The notes: generated by a model from the sequence alone, not told the origin. A DNA stretch of 64,000 nucleotides from Linnemannia schmuckeri (GCA_029449235.1 JANATG010000006.1:868001-932000), one strand, 5' to 3'. Counted from the stretch's first letter, positions 10,501 to 21,871 are shown. A program made the numbers and translations.

Positions 10501-12038
10501 ACGAGGTCGATTGGCTGGAGATCAAGTTCGGGGTCCGATTGTCCCGAGGTTCCAGACGTCGACAAGGTGGCTGGAGGAGGGGAAGAGGCTTCAGCACCAG
10601 CGCCCGTATTGCCACTGGAAGCTGTCGTTGTTGATGTGGCGTTGGTTCCGTTGGCCATCATGCCTTCGTTAGATCGAGTTCCGTGACCATGATAGCTTGC
10701 AGAAGCAGGCCCATTCCTTGAAGAGTCCTGTTTAGCAGACGGCTTTGACGGGGCAGCGGGCTCGAAAGAACCCTGACCAGGAGAGGGGAACCGCACGGGT
10801 GTTGTGGTAGGGGAACTCGACTTTGATTTCGACTTTGTTCTCTGTCGCTGAAGAGATGTAATCGCTGGGTTGGCGGGTGAGTGGTCGGCGGTTGAGATGG
10901 CTGAGGAAGGGGCTGAGAGCGAGGCCGAAGAGAGGGTCGATTGTGAGCCGTTATTGAGAGAAGGGGACGAGGCTGTGGAAAGTGGTCCCTTGGTACTTCG
11001 AATGGCTAGGTTCTTGGCTTGAGCAAGATGTTGTGGAAGAGATCCTAGATCAACTTTTCTCGCTATCTTCCTCCTCTGATCCTCTGGCTGTATCATTGGC
11101 ACTAATCGTGGCAAGCAATAATAAAAAATAATATCAGTTTTTCATGCACTTTACAAACGTACACAAACAAGGCATACAGGAGCGAATACGAATAGATTAC
11201 CTAAAGAGATATAATGGGCAGATCCTTGGTGATCCTCCTGCAGCATACTGCTGTGCGTCCGCTTCAGAGAGGTAGGTCCGGCTCGAGCTCCCTCAGAGCC
11301 GACGGGTACGATCGATGGAGGATGCGACCGAATGACACCCCGCCTCCGAAAGGCATCTGGTAGACTCTCCAGGTCTCTAGGAATATGCTGTCTGGACCTT
11401 GCGTCGGTGGCATCTGCAGATGGCCTTGACGTCGGTATCTCGAATGCTTTGTCGGAAGCAGCCGAGGGAGAAGGGGACGAAGAAAGGGTAAACGGCAAGA
11501 CGGTGTTAGTTTACAAGAGTCGGCGAAGGAAATATTCGCATTCGGTCATCCAGTCAAACAATCGATTCAAACATCGAAAGACTATCTTACTGTGGGTATA
11601 AGGGCTACTGCCTACATCATGTCGATTGCTCTGGTAAGGTAAGCGCAGCAAGAGTGAAGAGGATGCAGTGGGTGCAGGACGATGAGGAGCCATGTAGGTC
11701 CAGTTTCCGGTGGAGGTATTCTTGGAGGAGACGGAGGAAGGATACTGGCTTGTGCGGACAACGGTGAGAGGATTGTAGGCGAAGGAGCCTTTTGCCATCA
11801 TCTGTTGGGAGCGTTCTGCGCGACGACGGTTGTTGATGGCCTCGATGATGGCCTGCTGGCTGCCCCGCTGGGGCTGAGGGCCGAGCAGGCCGTCTTGTTG
11901 GATGTCCGTCAGGTTGGGTGGACTATGGGGGACGGAGACTTGAGCTAAGTCTTGTCCCTTGCCTGGGGAGGGCTGACTGGGAGGGATATTGGGGGCACGG
12001 CTTGTGGATGGGATGATGCTCGGAATCTTGGTAAGGGC
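7529..12038 (-). CDS. Bromodomain-protein kinase fusion (FunK1-like kinase), N-terminal start unresolved
   Basis: Exons about 12038-11591, 11446-11201, 11101-10111, 10009-9941, 9823-8372 and 8270-7529. All five junctions keep frame with GT-AG sites, giving about 1,315 visible residues. The first part is low complexity. Near residues 425-560 lies a bromodomain: HVLIKKPMDMWTIEQKL, then DFERDLRRIVQNATFFNSAT with the acetyl-lysine-binding Asn. A conserved-looking middle region (SPERPRFVRMFINKNRS) follows. The C-terminal kinase-like domain has VVQNFK (beta-3 Lys), REVACLLKL (alpha-C Glu), catalytic loop HRDLSEVN, and VIDFGKS. The catalytic loop has Ser where Ser/Thr kinases usually have Lys, as in FunK1-type fungal kinases. 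No glycine-rich loop is obvious. It is probably a chromatin-reading kinase in the nucleus (inference). The frame is open to a stop at 12041-12039 with no ATG, so a first exon upstream is missing from this model. Confidence 0.8.
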
Positions 12039-14290
12039 TTAGAGGGACTATATGTGAGTAAGGATATGAGTGTGTTTGGGGTGGATAGAGTATAGAGACA
12101 GATGTGGCACCTCACGACAAAGAAAGGTAGACCTGTTGGGTAGAGACAATAGGAGCGAAAGTAAGAAAAAAGGAATAAGTAAAGATGCCGTGTGCGAGTA
12201 ACTGGTACAAAGATAGTAAGTAGGGTCTACGGAAGGAAGCAGGAAGAAAAAAATAAAAAGAGGGAAAGTGAGGGAAGATGATAGAAGAGAAGGAACGAAT
12301 AGGTGAGAGTGAAGGAAGGAAAGAAGTAAGAAGTGCGAGGGGCGTCTAGACAGCCACACGGATATGGATACTGGTACGATGATGATGAAGATTGCTCTTA
12401 TTATTTTTTGGTTGTTGTTTCTGTTGGGCACAGAACACACTCTTATTTGTATACACACCACACCACACATAGTATCCAAATAATAAATAAATGTGAAGCC
12501 AGTGAAGAAGCAAGTGTTGGAGTGCAAGACGAGAAAGTTTGCTATGGTAGTGGTCACCAGTCCATTCGGGAAAGCAGAGACGCGGGCGATGATGACAACA
12601 GTAGAAGACGAGAGAGTGAGCGAGAGGATCAAGTAAGGATGAATAATGGAAAGAACAGGGATGGCGCCCATTATCATTATTTACGTTGCGTAGGAGAGAG
12701 AGAAAAAGAGAGAGAGAAGAAAAGGAACCCGAAAGAACAAAAAAAAGGCGATGGACAAAAGGATATATGCTCCAAGCAAGAAGAAACAAGGAGCATGGAA
12801 GCCTGCCTTGTCTCTTCCAACCTTCGTGTCAAAACCCTTTCTAGTCACTCACTTACGGACTATCACACTCGTATTCTTTTCTTCTCACTATTTGTTATTT
12901 GTAGCAAAAAAAGCCAAGCATAGAGAATACCACTTCACAACACATACGCCATATGCACCCACACCAAGTCAAGTCAGTTGTCTTGTCAAAGCAAAAGATC
13001 AACACTCTGAATCAAAGAGGAAGGAGGAGAGGATGAGGAGCACAAATGCACAATTGTTTGAATGACACCGGAACAAAAAGTGAGTGGAGTACTTCTGCTG
13101 GTGATGATCTCAGCCGTAGTGGTAGCAGTAGTAATAAGGGTCATTGCAGATGAGGCTACTTTTCTGTTTTCCTTCTCCCTCTTCCTCCCTCTCCTCCCCG
13201 AGGCAGTGGCCAGCTATAGTATCTTCGCTATCTCTTGTTACTAGTAAAGTAACTATGCGCTCCTTCGCCATTTTTTTGTTTCGTTTTTCCTCACTTGCCT
13301 TTGAATGATAATAGGTGCAGCAGTGTCCTTCTTCCTTTTCCACCCTCACGTCAATAACAACAACAACAGCGACAATAGCAACAAAGACGTTGATAAGAGC
13401 AGAACGAATGGTACCAAGGGAAGGGGTGCAAAGAGCAACAAGCAAAAGGTACAAAATTGTGCGGTAAGGGAAGGAAGGGAGGAAGGCTAGATTTCAAGTT
13501 GACGGTGTAGTGCGTGTGTCTGTCTCTGTCTGTGTTGTGTAGAAGAGGAGAAAAAGCAACGTGTCGCTGTCATATCGGACATGGCACCACAAAAAAATAG
13601 TAACAAAAAAGCAAGATGCGTAGTTGGTTGGAATAACAGACAACACAACAATCCCCACCGACCCGACTCCCTTTGCGGATAGGGATGAATGATCGATCCT
13701 CGGTGTCAATCAGCCGCTTCTCTTTGTCCGCTTCCTTTTCCTTGGGCCAGTCTCTTTTTGTTGGTTGACAAGTGAGCGAAGAAAAAATAGACGAAAGAAG
13801 GGAGCCCTAGTTTACTAGAAGAGGGTAGCAATGTCGATCCGAATGCGTGTGTCCGTATGACAGATACCACGCCAACAGCCAGAACGAAACCACACCATGC
13901 CCGACAATGACACGTTTCTTCCTAAGCTCTTGAGAAGCTGTTGACAGGTGAAAGCCTGTTTTTTTGTTTGACGGATACAAGACGAGACCTACAGTGAGGG
14001 TCTGATCAGTCGACGCTGTAGGGATGAGAAAAGGAGGAGCGAGGGAAAAGGGAATAGCTTTTTTTCTTTCATGATGTTAGGGATGAGAATGAGGAGAGGG
14101 AGGTTGTTTTGTAAATAATACCTGTTTTCGTAAAAGCGATGGATGAGTGAAGAGAGCAATGGGGATGAATGACTAAGAGAAGGAGAAGAAAAAGAAGTAG
14201 AAGTTGCAAGTGGATGGACCTCGATGGTTTGGTGGTTGGAGGCAAAGAAGAAGTGAGCGAGGGTGAGTAGAGTGAGTAGAGCGGAAAGGG

Positions 14291-14327
<37 letters not shown>
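14291..14327 (+). repeat. Poly(A) tract, 37 bases
   Basis: Uninterrupted A run on the + strand in the gene-poor interval. Confidence 0.95.
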
Positions 14328-14329
<2 letters not shown>

Positions 14330-15102
14330 ACAAACAACAAAAATAATACTGAAGAAAATATCGTCTGCCTCTGTCTAGCCTAGATGAAGAGACGTGTTGT
14401 GCCTACAGTAGGAAAGGCGAGGCAAGGCAGGTCATTTGGGCAAGGGGGACATGTTTTGTACAGTACGAATGTGTGAGCATGAGTTTGTCTCCTGTCATTG
14501 CTGGTGGCACAGCATACTTTGTTTTGTACCAGTACTGCACTGGTAACAGCAACAGCTGCGACTATATGGCCGATGGATCGCCTTTTTTTATTGTCGAGAA
14601 AAGCACTGTCCTCGCTCGAACACGCAATGGATCAAGGTAGCAAACGCCACTTCGGCTTCTTGGCTTCAAAGGTCAATAGTCTCACCATGGTCCTCCCTCG
14701 GCAGACAAAAAAAAGACGCGTTTATATTACATCACGAGACCAATCATAAAGTGACGGCAACCACTTTCACTCCAGCTTGATGCGAATCCATGGCCATCTT
14801 GCTATTTTTCATTCTCGTTCTCTATCAAACCCGCTCATGCTGACGTCCCTTTTTCTTCGTATCTGGAGCGCCTTGTTTTGTTCCCTCCTTCTCCTTTTCC
14901 CTCTCGAACCTCGCTGTCCTTGCTGTCCTTCCTCGGAGGCACAAATCTCATCTCCGATGATGGACTTGATTTCATCCGACAAAACATCCTCCAAATTCAT
15001 GCCATGCAACTCCCCTCTGGAGCCAGATACCCTTCGCATCAACGCCTACACCCTTCTTCGCCCCATAAGGCATATTTACTAATGCAGCAGTAACAGCACC
15101 AT

Positions 15103-15110
15103 TATAAATA
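15103..15110 (+). promoter_or_regulatory. TATA box (TATAAATA)
   Basis: TATAAATA 142 bases upstream of the ATG at 15253 of the secreted repeat protein. Confidence 0.6.
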
Positions 15111-15220
15111 CAGATGGGACCCCGCACCATCTCGGCTCGTCATCAACGCAAACATCCTCTTAATAAGCCTTCAAGCCAAGCAGCCTCAACAGCAACCCAT
15201 AGATCAGCAAAAGTCAACTA

Positions 15221-15240
15221 ACCAACCAACCAACCAACCC
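15221..15240. repeat. ACCA tandem repeat in a 5' leader
   Basis: Five ACCA units directly upstream of the secreted repeat-protein start, probably in the 5' UTR. Confidence 0.85.
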
Positions 15241-15252
15241 CACTTCTCAAGC

Positions 15253-16479
15253 ATGACTCATCACTCCCTCAAGGTCGCCTCCGCCATTGTCTTGGCCGCC
15301 ATGGCCGCTCAGGCTCTCCCTCTTCTTGGTTCTGACTGCACCGGTGCCGACTGCTACCAGTCTGCCAGCTCGGGCCATGTCAGCGTTGGATCAACCACCA
15401 ACGTCGTCCCCGAGACCAACATCACCCCCATCACCCGCATCCAGCCCTATGTCCAGACATTGGCTCCCATTGTTGACTCTGACTGCGATTACGGTCTCCT
15501 TGGCGACTACGGCTACGGCGGACAGGGCTATGGCGGACTCGGAAACTGGGGTGGTATCGGTGGTGGCTACTACAACCGTGGCTACTACGGTCGAGGTCTC
15601 CTCGGTTTGAACCGGGGCATCTATGATCGCGGCAGTCTCCTCAAGCGCAATACTGCAGACTCGTCCAATATTGCTGACCAGGCCTCCGGAGGCAACTTGC
15701 TCTTCAATCAGTTCCAGTCTCAATCCCAGTCCCAGTGTGCTGCTGGAGACATTGCCTGCCAGCAATCTGTCCCTGCCCAGACTGTCGACATGGGTTCGTC
15801 CACTCAAATCAACCCTTCGACCGCCGTCTTCCCCTCGACAACTTACCAGCCCCAGGTTCAGTCCCTCGACTCTGACATCCAGGCCGCTCCCGCTCAGGCT
15901 AACACCCTTCCCCAGCAGAGCGTCGACTTGGGATCGAACGTCCTCATCCAGCCCCAGACCAGCGTCAATCCCCAGACCACCTACCAGCCCTCCGTCTCTC
16001 AGTTGGCGACCGATGTCCAGGCTGCTGCCCAGCAGGACCAGTCTCTCCCTCAGTCGAGCGTCCAGCTTGGATCCTCTGTCCAGATTTCTCCATCGGTTCA
16101 GGTCCAGCCCTTGACCACCTTCCAGCCCTCCATCCAGTCTCTCCCTTTCAACATCCAGGTTGAGCCTTGCTCCGATACCAACTGGGTCCAAGGTGGCGCC
16201 TTGAATCTCCAGCGTGATGGCGCCGCGGCATTCCAACAAGGTGGTGCGGCCTTCCAGCAAGGATCCGTTGCCTCCAGCTTCCCCGGCGCGATCTCCTCGT
16301 CCAGCCCCATTGGCTCGTCTTCCCGCTACGCCAGTCGCTTCAGCCCCTCCTTTGGTGCGTTTGCTGATCTCTCTGGCAGCGCTGCGTTCGGTTCCTCGGC
16401 CATGGGTACCTCTGTCACCGGTGGAGCTCAGACCTTCGGCGACTCGAACATTGACAGCCAGGGACAGGGTTGCCAGTAA
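15253..16479 (+). CDS. Secreted repeat protein with Kex2-like site (unknown function)
   Basis: Single exon, 408 residues. The signal peptide is about residues 1-21 (ends MAAQA). Next come a CTGADC motif, a Gly/Tyr-rich segment (residues 79-117), and a dibasic KR at 131-132 that could be cut by Kex2. A 30-residue repeat of the form V..GS...I.P.T.V.P.T..QP.VQ.L occurs at residues 41-70, 176-205, 222-251 and 268-297; the last three copies are spaced exactly 46 residues apart. The C-terminal third is Ser/Ala/Gly/Gln-rich. Cysteines are few and paired. Codon use is strongly biased to C-ending codons, which with the TATA box suggests high expression. The overall look is of a cell-wall structural or surface-coat protein; no named family is recognised. 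Confidence 0.85.
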   Translation: MTHHSLKVASAIVLAAMAAQALPLLGSDCTGADCYQSASSGHVSVGSTTNVVPETNITPITRIQPYVQTLAPIVDSDCDYGLLGDYGYGGQGYGGLGNWGGIGGGYYNRGYYGRGLLGLNRGIYDRGSLLKRNTADSSNIADQASGGNLLFNQFQSQSQSQCAAGDIACQQSVPAQTVDMGSSTQINPSTAVFPSTTYQPQVQSLDSDIQAAPAQANTLPQQSVDLGSNVLIQPQTSVNPQTTYQPSVSQLATDVQAAAQQDQSLPQSSVQLGSSVQISPSVQVQPLTTFQPSIQSLPFNIQVEPCSDTNWVQGGALNLQRDGAAAFQQGGAAFQQGSVASSFPGAISSSSPIGSSSRYASRFSPSFGAFADLSGSAAFGSSAMGTSVTGGAQTFGDSNIDSQGQGCQ

Positions 16480-16862
16480 AGCAGAGCGACAACCTGACGA
16501 GAGGTTTCTTTCTTCTTTCGAACGCTTCCTCTTCCTTATCCAATCTTTCTTCTTTCATCAGTTGCATACACTCCTTTCTTTCATAGGGAGCATAGCATAA
16601 GAACACCTTAAGATCAAAAACCACCAAAAAAAAAATAAAAATCCACGCCACGCGAAACGAGAGCTTAAATTGCATTCACATCACGTGTACCCCGCACAGT
16701 AAAGCACCATTTAAAAAATAGGGCTCTCTCTCTCTCTCTCCTTTGTGTTCTTCCGCCCACACCCACTCCCCACCCAAAAGCTCAACCTGACCATTCCCTT
16801 TTTCCTTCTCTTCCAACTCTCCCCTTCTCTCATCATCAAAACACACACAAACACACATACAA
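16480..16862. other. Intergenic: 3' UTR and SR-protein promoter
   Basis: Holds a CT microsatellite (about 16723-16741), CACGTG at 16682-16687 and a CAAACACACA-rich leader before the ATG at 16863. No coding evidence. Confidence 0.6.
16682..16687. promoter_or_regulatory. E-box CACGTG upstream of the SR protein
   Basis: ATCACGTG, a Cbf1/bHLH-type core, 176 bases upstream of the SR-protein ATG. The motif is seen; its use is inferred. Confidence 0.4.
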
Positions 16863-19387
16863 ATGCCAACTCGTGTGTACCTGGGCCATCTCTCACGAGA
16901 TGCCTCCGACAGAGACATTGAGCGACTCTTCAAGAACTACGGTCACATCCGCGAAGTCACACTCAAGAACGGCTTTGGCTTTGTCGACTTCGACGACTCG
17001 AAGGATGCCGACGATGTCGTCCACGACTTCCATGGCAGAGACTTCTTGGGCGAGAGGTAGACTACACTCTTTTTTCTTTTTTCTTCTTTCTTTTTGTTTC
17101 CCTGAAGAGTGAATATGTTTGCTGACTGGTTGCGAACTCTGAAACAGTTTACCCGTTGGTGGGCGTTTGTTGTTTTTAACTTTTTCATGAGCATTGAACG
17201 GTTGTACTATCCTTTTTTCTGCAGGATACTCACTCCTCCTTCTTCCCCCTTTTTCCTCTCCTTCACTCACTCACTCCCTTACTCTTTTCCTTCCTCTTGA
17301 CGACATCGTTGTCGATGATACAGACTAGTTGTGGAGATTGCTCGCGGTGAACGCAGACGGGACGACCGTGGTGGTGGTGACCGGTAAGTTGGCTTAATTA
17401 TGAACAATCAATTTTTCTATCGTTTCCTTCTCTCTTGCGCCACCAGATGGATAAAACAGGCAAGGAAGCATGGAAATCGAAAAAAAAGGCTGGATTCGGT
17501 AATCATGGAATGCAGCGTGGCAGCGTGGCGTTTGGATGAGAGATTTTGGTCTCGTGGATTAAAATGATCTTTGTATTCGACTCCGAAACTTGCTTCAAGA
17601 TGGGAACCTCATCATCTTCACCAGCCCATCAATAGTCAATTTTGACAATATTCACGCCTACTTTGACCTTTTCCATTGGCCTGAATCTTACTTAGTTATG
17701 GTCCGCCCGAGAGAACTGAATATCGCTTGATGGTCGATAACTTGGCTCATGGCGTCAGTTGGCAGGTATGATAACATCTTTCAAGCATGCCATCTCTCCC
17801 TCCTCCCCCATCTCTCCTTTTTGTCTTTCGAGACAAGGAATCGTCTTCCTACTCCCCACTACTCCTGCGGCAAGGACTGGCTCGCATTTTTTTTTTTGCG
17901 TGCCTCTTTCTCTTCTTTGGATTTGACCTGGTTTCCCCGTCTTGCTGCCCCCTTGTTCCAACAACCTTCCGCCTTGTCGGTCTTTTGCAGTCGTTGACTC
18001 GAAGGGGCCCTGTCGACATTATCATCGTGTGGATTTGCCAGGACTCTTTTCTCTCATGGAGAAAAACTGATATGCTCTCGAATGCAATTCCTGTGCGCAG
18101 CTTGGGCCTTGTCGCTTTTTTCGACTCTCGAAAACCACCCCAATGACACTTGGACGGACTGGCCAACAGAAGGATTACCACATACGCTTGACCTACGTGC
18201 TCTGTGTTCAGATCATTTCGTCTGCCAGATATACCGTCTCGCAGAATATGCGGACTTGGACGTACCTGTACGATTTGACCGCCTTGAGAGCTGTGGCTTC
18301 TCCTGCTTCCTCTTCTTGCCTGACTCTCTCACCTTTTCTCTCTCTCTGGGCTCCACGATTCTTCAGTCCAGGGTGCTACTGTCTGCAAAGGCATCTAGTC
18401 GCCAATTGCTTCTTTCGCCATCCTTCACTGGTCATACGTTTCCTGGTCCCTAAACGCCCTCATTTTCTCCCTTGTCTCCCTATGGCGGAATCCTCTTTTT
18501 ATCTACCTCTATGTCATTTCCGGGCCCGTTACCGCACAATTCGACGACTTCACTGATTTGTTTTGGGATCAACTATCCACTATCAGGACATCAAAGACAT
18601 GATGCGCAAGGCTGGCGAAGTCACCTATGCTGACTTGAGCAAGGATCAAGATAATCAAGGGTAATTCGGATATCGATCGTTTGTCATTGTTTCGCATCTT
18701 CATTAAATGATGTTGTGAATGAAAAGAAACTGTAGTGATCAGTCACTGATGCTTTGCTTCTGTTCTTCTCTTAACGTGTATTTTGATAGAGTTGTGGAGT
18801 TTCAAACGGAGGAAGATGCACAGAAGGCATTGAAGACCATGGACGGAGAATTGTTAAGGGGGAGGCCTATTGCCTTGCGCCTGGTGAGCTTTTTTCATCA
18901 ATCTTAACGCAGCAATTTTTCACTTGAACAATCAGGACGCATTTTCACTCCTAAGTGAAGGATGCAATGATCGCCTATTAATTTCGCTTTCGCTCGCGCT
19001 TTTCACTCTCATTCCGCTGTATAGTTTGACCCTTCGCGTGACACGGTGCCTCGCGAGGGTGGCCGTGGTGGACGTGATCGAGGCCGTGAGCGTGGAGACC
19101 GGTTTAGAGGATACAGCCGCGAGCGTGAGCGTGGATACAGTCGTGAGCTAGGATATGACCGCGAACGGGATCGTCGGGATCGAGACCGAGACCGTCGTCG
19201 TTCTCGTTCGCCCAGCCGTGGTCGTCGTGGTGAGAGCCGAGATCGCAGCCGTGAGCGTCGTACCGGTGCCAGTGGTGGCCACCGTGCAGATAGGGACCGT
19301 GAACGTGAACGCGAGTTTGGACGCGAGCGAGATCGTGAAAGACATAGTGCTCGTCGTGGACGTTCTCGCTCTGGAAGCCGGGATTGA
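16863..19387 (+). CDS. SR-family splicing factor (two RRMs plus RS domain)
   Basis: Six exons join in frame: 16863-17056, 17324-17383, 17696-17765, 18587-18660, 18790-18883 and 19025-19387, giving 284 residues. RRM1 starts at residue 3 (RVYLGHLSRDAS = RNP2-like; NGFGFVDFDD = RNP1). A short Gly/Arg linker follows, then a pseudo-RRM with the N.HGVSWQDIKD.MRKAGEVTYAD signature typical of SRSF1/SRSF4-type proteins. The C-terminus is a long Arg-rich domain, first RE/RD/RG dipeptides, then RSRSPSRGRR and SRSGSRD. Family knowledge: SR proteins bind exonic enhancers, recruit U1/U2 components and are phosphorylated on RS repeats. The third intron is 821 bases, much longer than the others, and splits the pseudo-RRM exactly after SWQ. 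AATAAA lies at 19549-19554. Confidence 0.92.
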
Positions 19388-19774
19388 AACCGACGCAACA
19401 CAACATACATCACTTTTGAATGATGGGCACTGGGAGTAGGACTCTATCCTATGAAAACTGAAAACTTTTGCAGTAGAGCAAAGATACATTTTTTTTTCTT
19501 TGATCAGGTTGCTTAAAAAAAACGGTAATGTAGTTGTCGTCAGAGCAAAATAAAACAGAACGAAACTTTCATTGTCGGGTTTATTGTGTGCTTGGCTAAA
19601 AAGCCCGATGCAAGTCTGATCTGCTCTTCATGACTGTCCTAATAGTCCCGCCTTCTCCTTGCTTGCTTTTTAGGTACTTGAAATGACGCCTTATATCCAT
19701 ATGGGTGCCATTATTGATTCTGCTGCTGCTGTCGAGGTAATCATTGCTTTTTTAGTGAGCAAAAAGGGGTGAAC
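19388..19774. terminator. Convergent 3' ends; AATAAA at 19549-19554
   Basis: 387 bases between the stops of the SR protein (+) and the Nem1-like gene (-). An AATAAA 162 bases after the SR stop fits its polyadenylation. No coding evidence. Confidence 0.5.
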
Positions 19775-21871
19775 TATACGGTCCTGAGAGAAAGGACCGA
19801 TCGGACATCCTCTGTGAATCTCAATGCATCCAAGAAGGGCAACAGGTCTAACAGTGCCTCGTCGTTGGGGTCGTCGATCCAGGTGTCAATTGGAATCCCG
19901 TTTTCTAATAAAGTGAACAAAACAACAACTCGTTAGTTTCCTAATACGCATTTGCACTATTATAGTTTTCTAGGTCAACATTTTCCCTTGAAATGGCACT
20001 AATGAGAGAACAATGAGAAATGGCGTACCTTTGTTCAGAGAGTAGGACATTGGCGAGTTGTCGAGGAGGCAGACAGAGGACAGGTCCGGGTCAATCACCG
20101 TCAAGTCCTTTAAATAGCTGCCATTGCGGAGGAAACATGCCTACGGTAAGCAAAAAGATCCAAATGATGAAAAGAAAAGGAAAAAAAAAACAGTCATTAG
20201 CACTTTGATCCTACTCTCCTGTATTTTCCGTATCCTGGGGTCTGCACTGTAATCATAGAAAGCAAAGACGCACCTGTCGGAAATAGCGCTTGTCAAAAAG
20301 TGTCTTGCTCTGATCAAGCCAATCGATCACAGGGTCCGCGTACTCTGCCATCGATGCTGTGAAGATGACCAACTTGTACCATTCAGACACCTAGTGTTAT
20401 AAATAAGAAGAGCGTATCCACATGCAAAAACAAGGCCGTGAGAGTATTTTTTTGAGTGTTAGTACGCATTATGCCACACGGTACAATTTCTTCCCGAAGG
20501 CGCACAAAAGGGCAATCGATCCTGCATCTCTGAAAAAGTAACATCCAAGTGCACAATTTAAAAAGACAAAACGAAAAGGCGATGCACACCCCTACTTCTC
20601 TCTTTTCCCTATCAAATCCGCCCACTCCCCAATGACACGAAGATTACCTTTTTCAAAAAGTAATCGACATGCGGCCGCTTGTATACGTAATAAAGGCATG
20701 CATGTCGGTCGACCAAGACTTCAACCATGTATCCCTGTGATCTTGACCCTCTCGATGTCGAATGAATCAAAGTCTCGTCCAGATCCAGGACCAGCGTCTT
20801 TTTCCTTGCTCCCATACCTCCTACGCTAGCACCATGATATCCTGAGGATAGTCCTGACATGGGGCGACCCATTCTCTGGCGCAGTCGTATATTGTTCCCA
20901 CGCGTGGTCGAGTTGTCGCCTGATCCGTCCTCTGCCATTGAATCGGTTCCATATCCTGCATGCGAAAATGTCGACGAGTTCCGGGGGGTCAGCGTGCCAG
21001 TGCCAAAACCAACAGAGGTTGTGGCAGCAGTGTACCGTGATGATGGTGTCAGCGCCGAAGAAGAAGAGGAGGTCGAAGAGAGATGAAGGGTCGGATCGGA
21101 AACGGACATTGTTGACGATTGGGCAATCTCCTCCAGATCTGACCGAGACTTGAACCGAGACGACCTCCTGAGCATAGAATTGCCATTATTGTTTGAACTG
21201 TTATTAATGTTGTTGATGCTGGTGCTGGTGCCCAGGTGGTTATCCAGGGTATACTGTTGAACGAACTTTTCACCGACTGCGCCCACAAGGACATCGCCCG
21301 ATCCATTATCCATGCTGTTGTCGTTCTTTTTGCTGTCGAGAGAGAGGCCACCCCTGCGACGACGGATAATTCTCTGGAAGGCGGCCGAGGGGAGAGCCAG
21401 GAGCTTGAGGAGGAATAGGTACGTCATGTAAATGTACTTAAGAAAAACGGATCGACAGAGGGCCACGGAGAGCGACGAGGCCGGGCCAGATTTTTGAAAA
21501 GTGGTCGAGGGAGTCATCGTGGCCACTGTGGACGACGAAGAGGAGGAAGAGGAAGTTTGATTTGAGTTCAGGAGGGATGAAGCAGTAGAGGCTGTAGTGG
21601 TTGTTGTTGTTGTGGTCATGGATGCAGCAGAGGGGGCCAGCGACTTTTCGAGTATCGAGGTCGACTGAGGGGTAGAAGAAGTGGAAGAAGTCGACGAGAG
21701 GCTGGCTAGTCGGTTATTATTGATATGTCCGTTAGCGTCAACTGACTGTTGTTGCTGCTGCTGTTGTTTAGACTGAGTGCGGTGGAGGTGTTCAGAAGTG
21801 CTGTTGCCGAGGGGACCGTATGAACCAAAGGAGTAACCCGCTGGGGAAGGCAAGTTCGAAGGGGATATCAT
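19775..21871 (-). CDS. NEM1: Nem1/CTDNEP1-type FCP1-fold phosphatase (lipin phosphatase catalytic subunit)
   Basis: Exons 21871-20648, 20390-20274, 20140-20029 and 19905-19775 join in frame to give 527 residues. The N-terminal part is long, Ser/Thr/Gln/Asn-rich and probably disordered. A hydrophobic segment (VALCRSVFLKYIYMTYLFLL) followed by an RRRR cluster fits the membrane anchor of Nem1. The catalytic HAD domain begins LVLDLDETLIHST (DxDxT nucleophile motif), continues VYKRPHVDYFLKK, FTAS, and LLDNSP, and ends with the conserved NGIPI.WIDDPNDEALLDLLPFLD. Family knowledge: with Spo7 it dephosphorylates the phosphatidate phosphatase Pah1/lipin at the ER and nuclear envelope. An in-frame ATG at 22048 would add a low-complexity hydrophobic leader; I prefer 21871. 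It could be a Psr-type paralogue, but anchor plus tail favour Nem1. Confidence 0.85.

Larger units (their letters stand above)
12039..15252. other. Gene-poor 3.2 kb interval
   Basis: I find no supportable gene. It should hold the first exon(s) and promoter of the bromodomain-kinase on the left and the promoter of the secreted repeat protein on the right. It is low complexity: purine-rich tracts near 12680-12740, a 37-base A run at 14291-14327, TATAAATA at 15103-15110, and an ACCA repeat just before 15240. Open frames here (for example 12048-12677 minus and 13110-13454 minus) are hydrophobic or homopolymeric by-products of biased composition. Confidence 0.55.

Noticed and set aside
7529..11498. 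Separate kinase gene and separate bromodomain gene
   Set aside because: The kinase exon has no in-frame ATG near its 5' end with an upstream stop; its acceptor at 9824 and the donor at 9940 join the two frames exactly.
12048..12789. Long minus-strand frames rich in Ser/Leu/Phe
   Set aside because: They come from purine/pyrimidine-biased DNA, have no domain and no splice partners.
15391..16260. 289-residue antisense frame in the secreted repeat protein
   Set aside because: It mirrors the strongly biased third positions of the real gene; Leu/Gly/Asp periodicity only.
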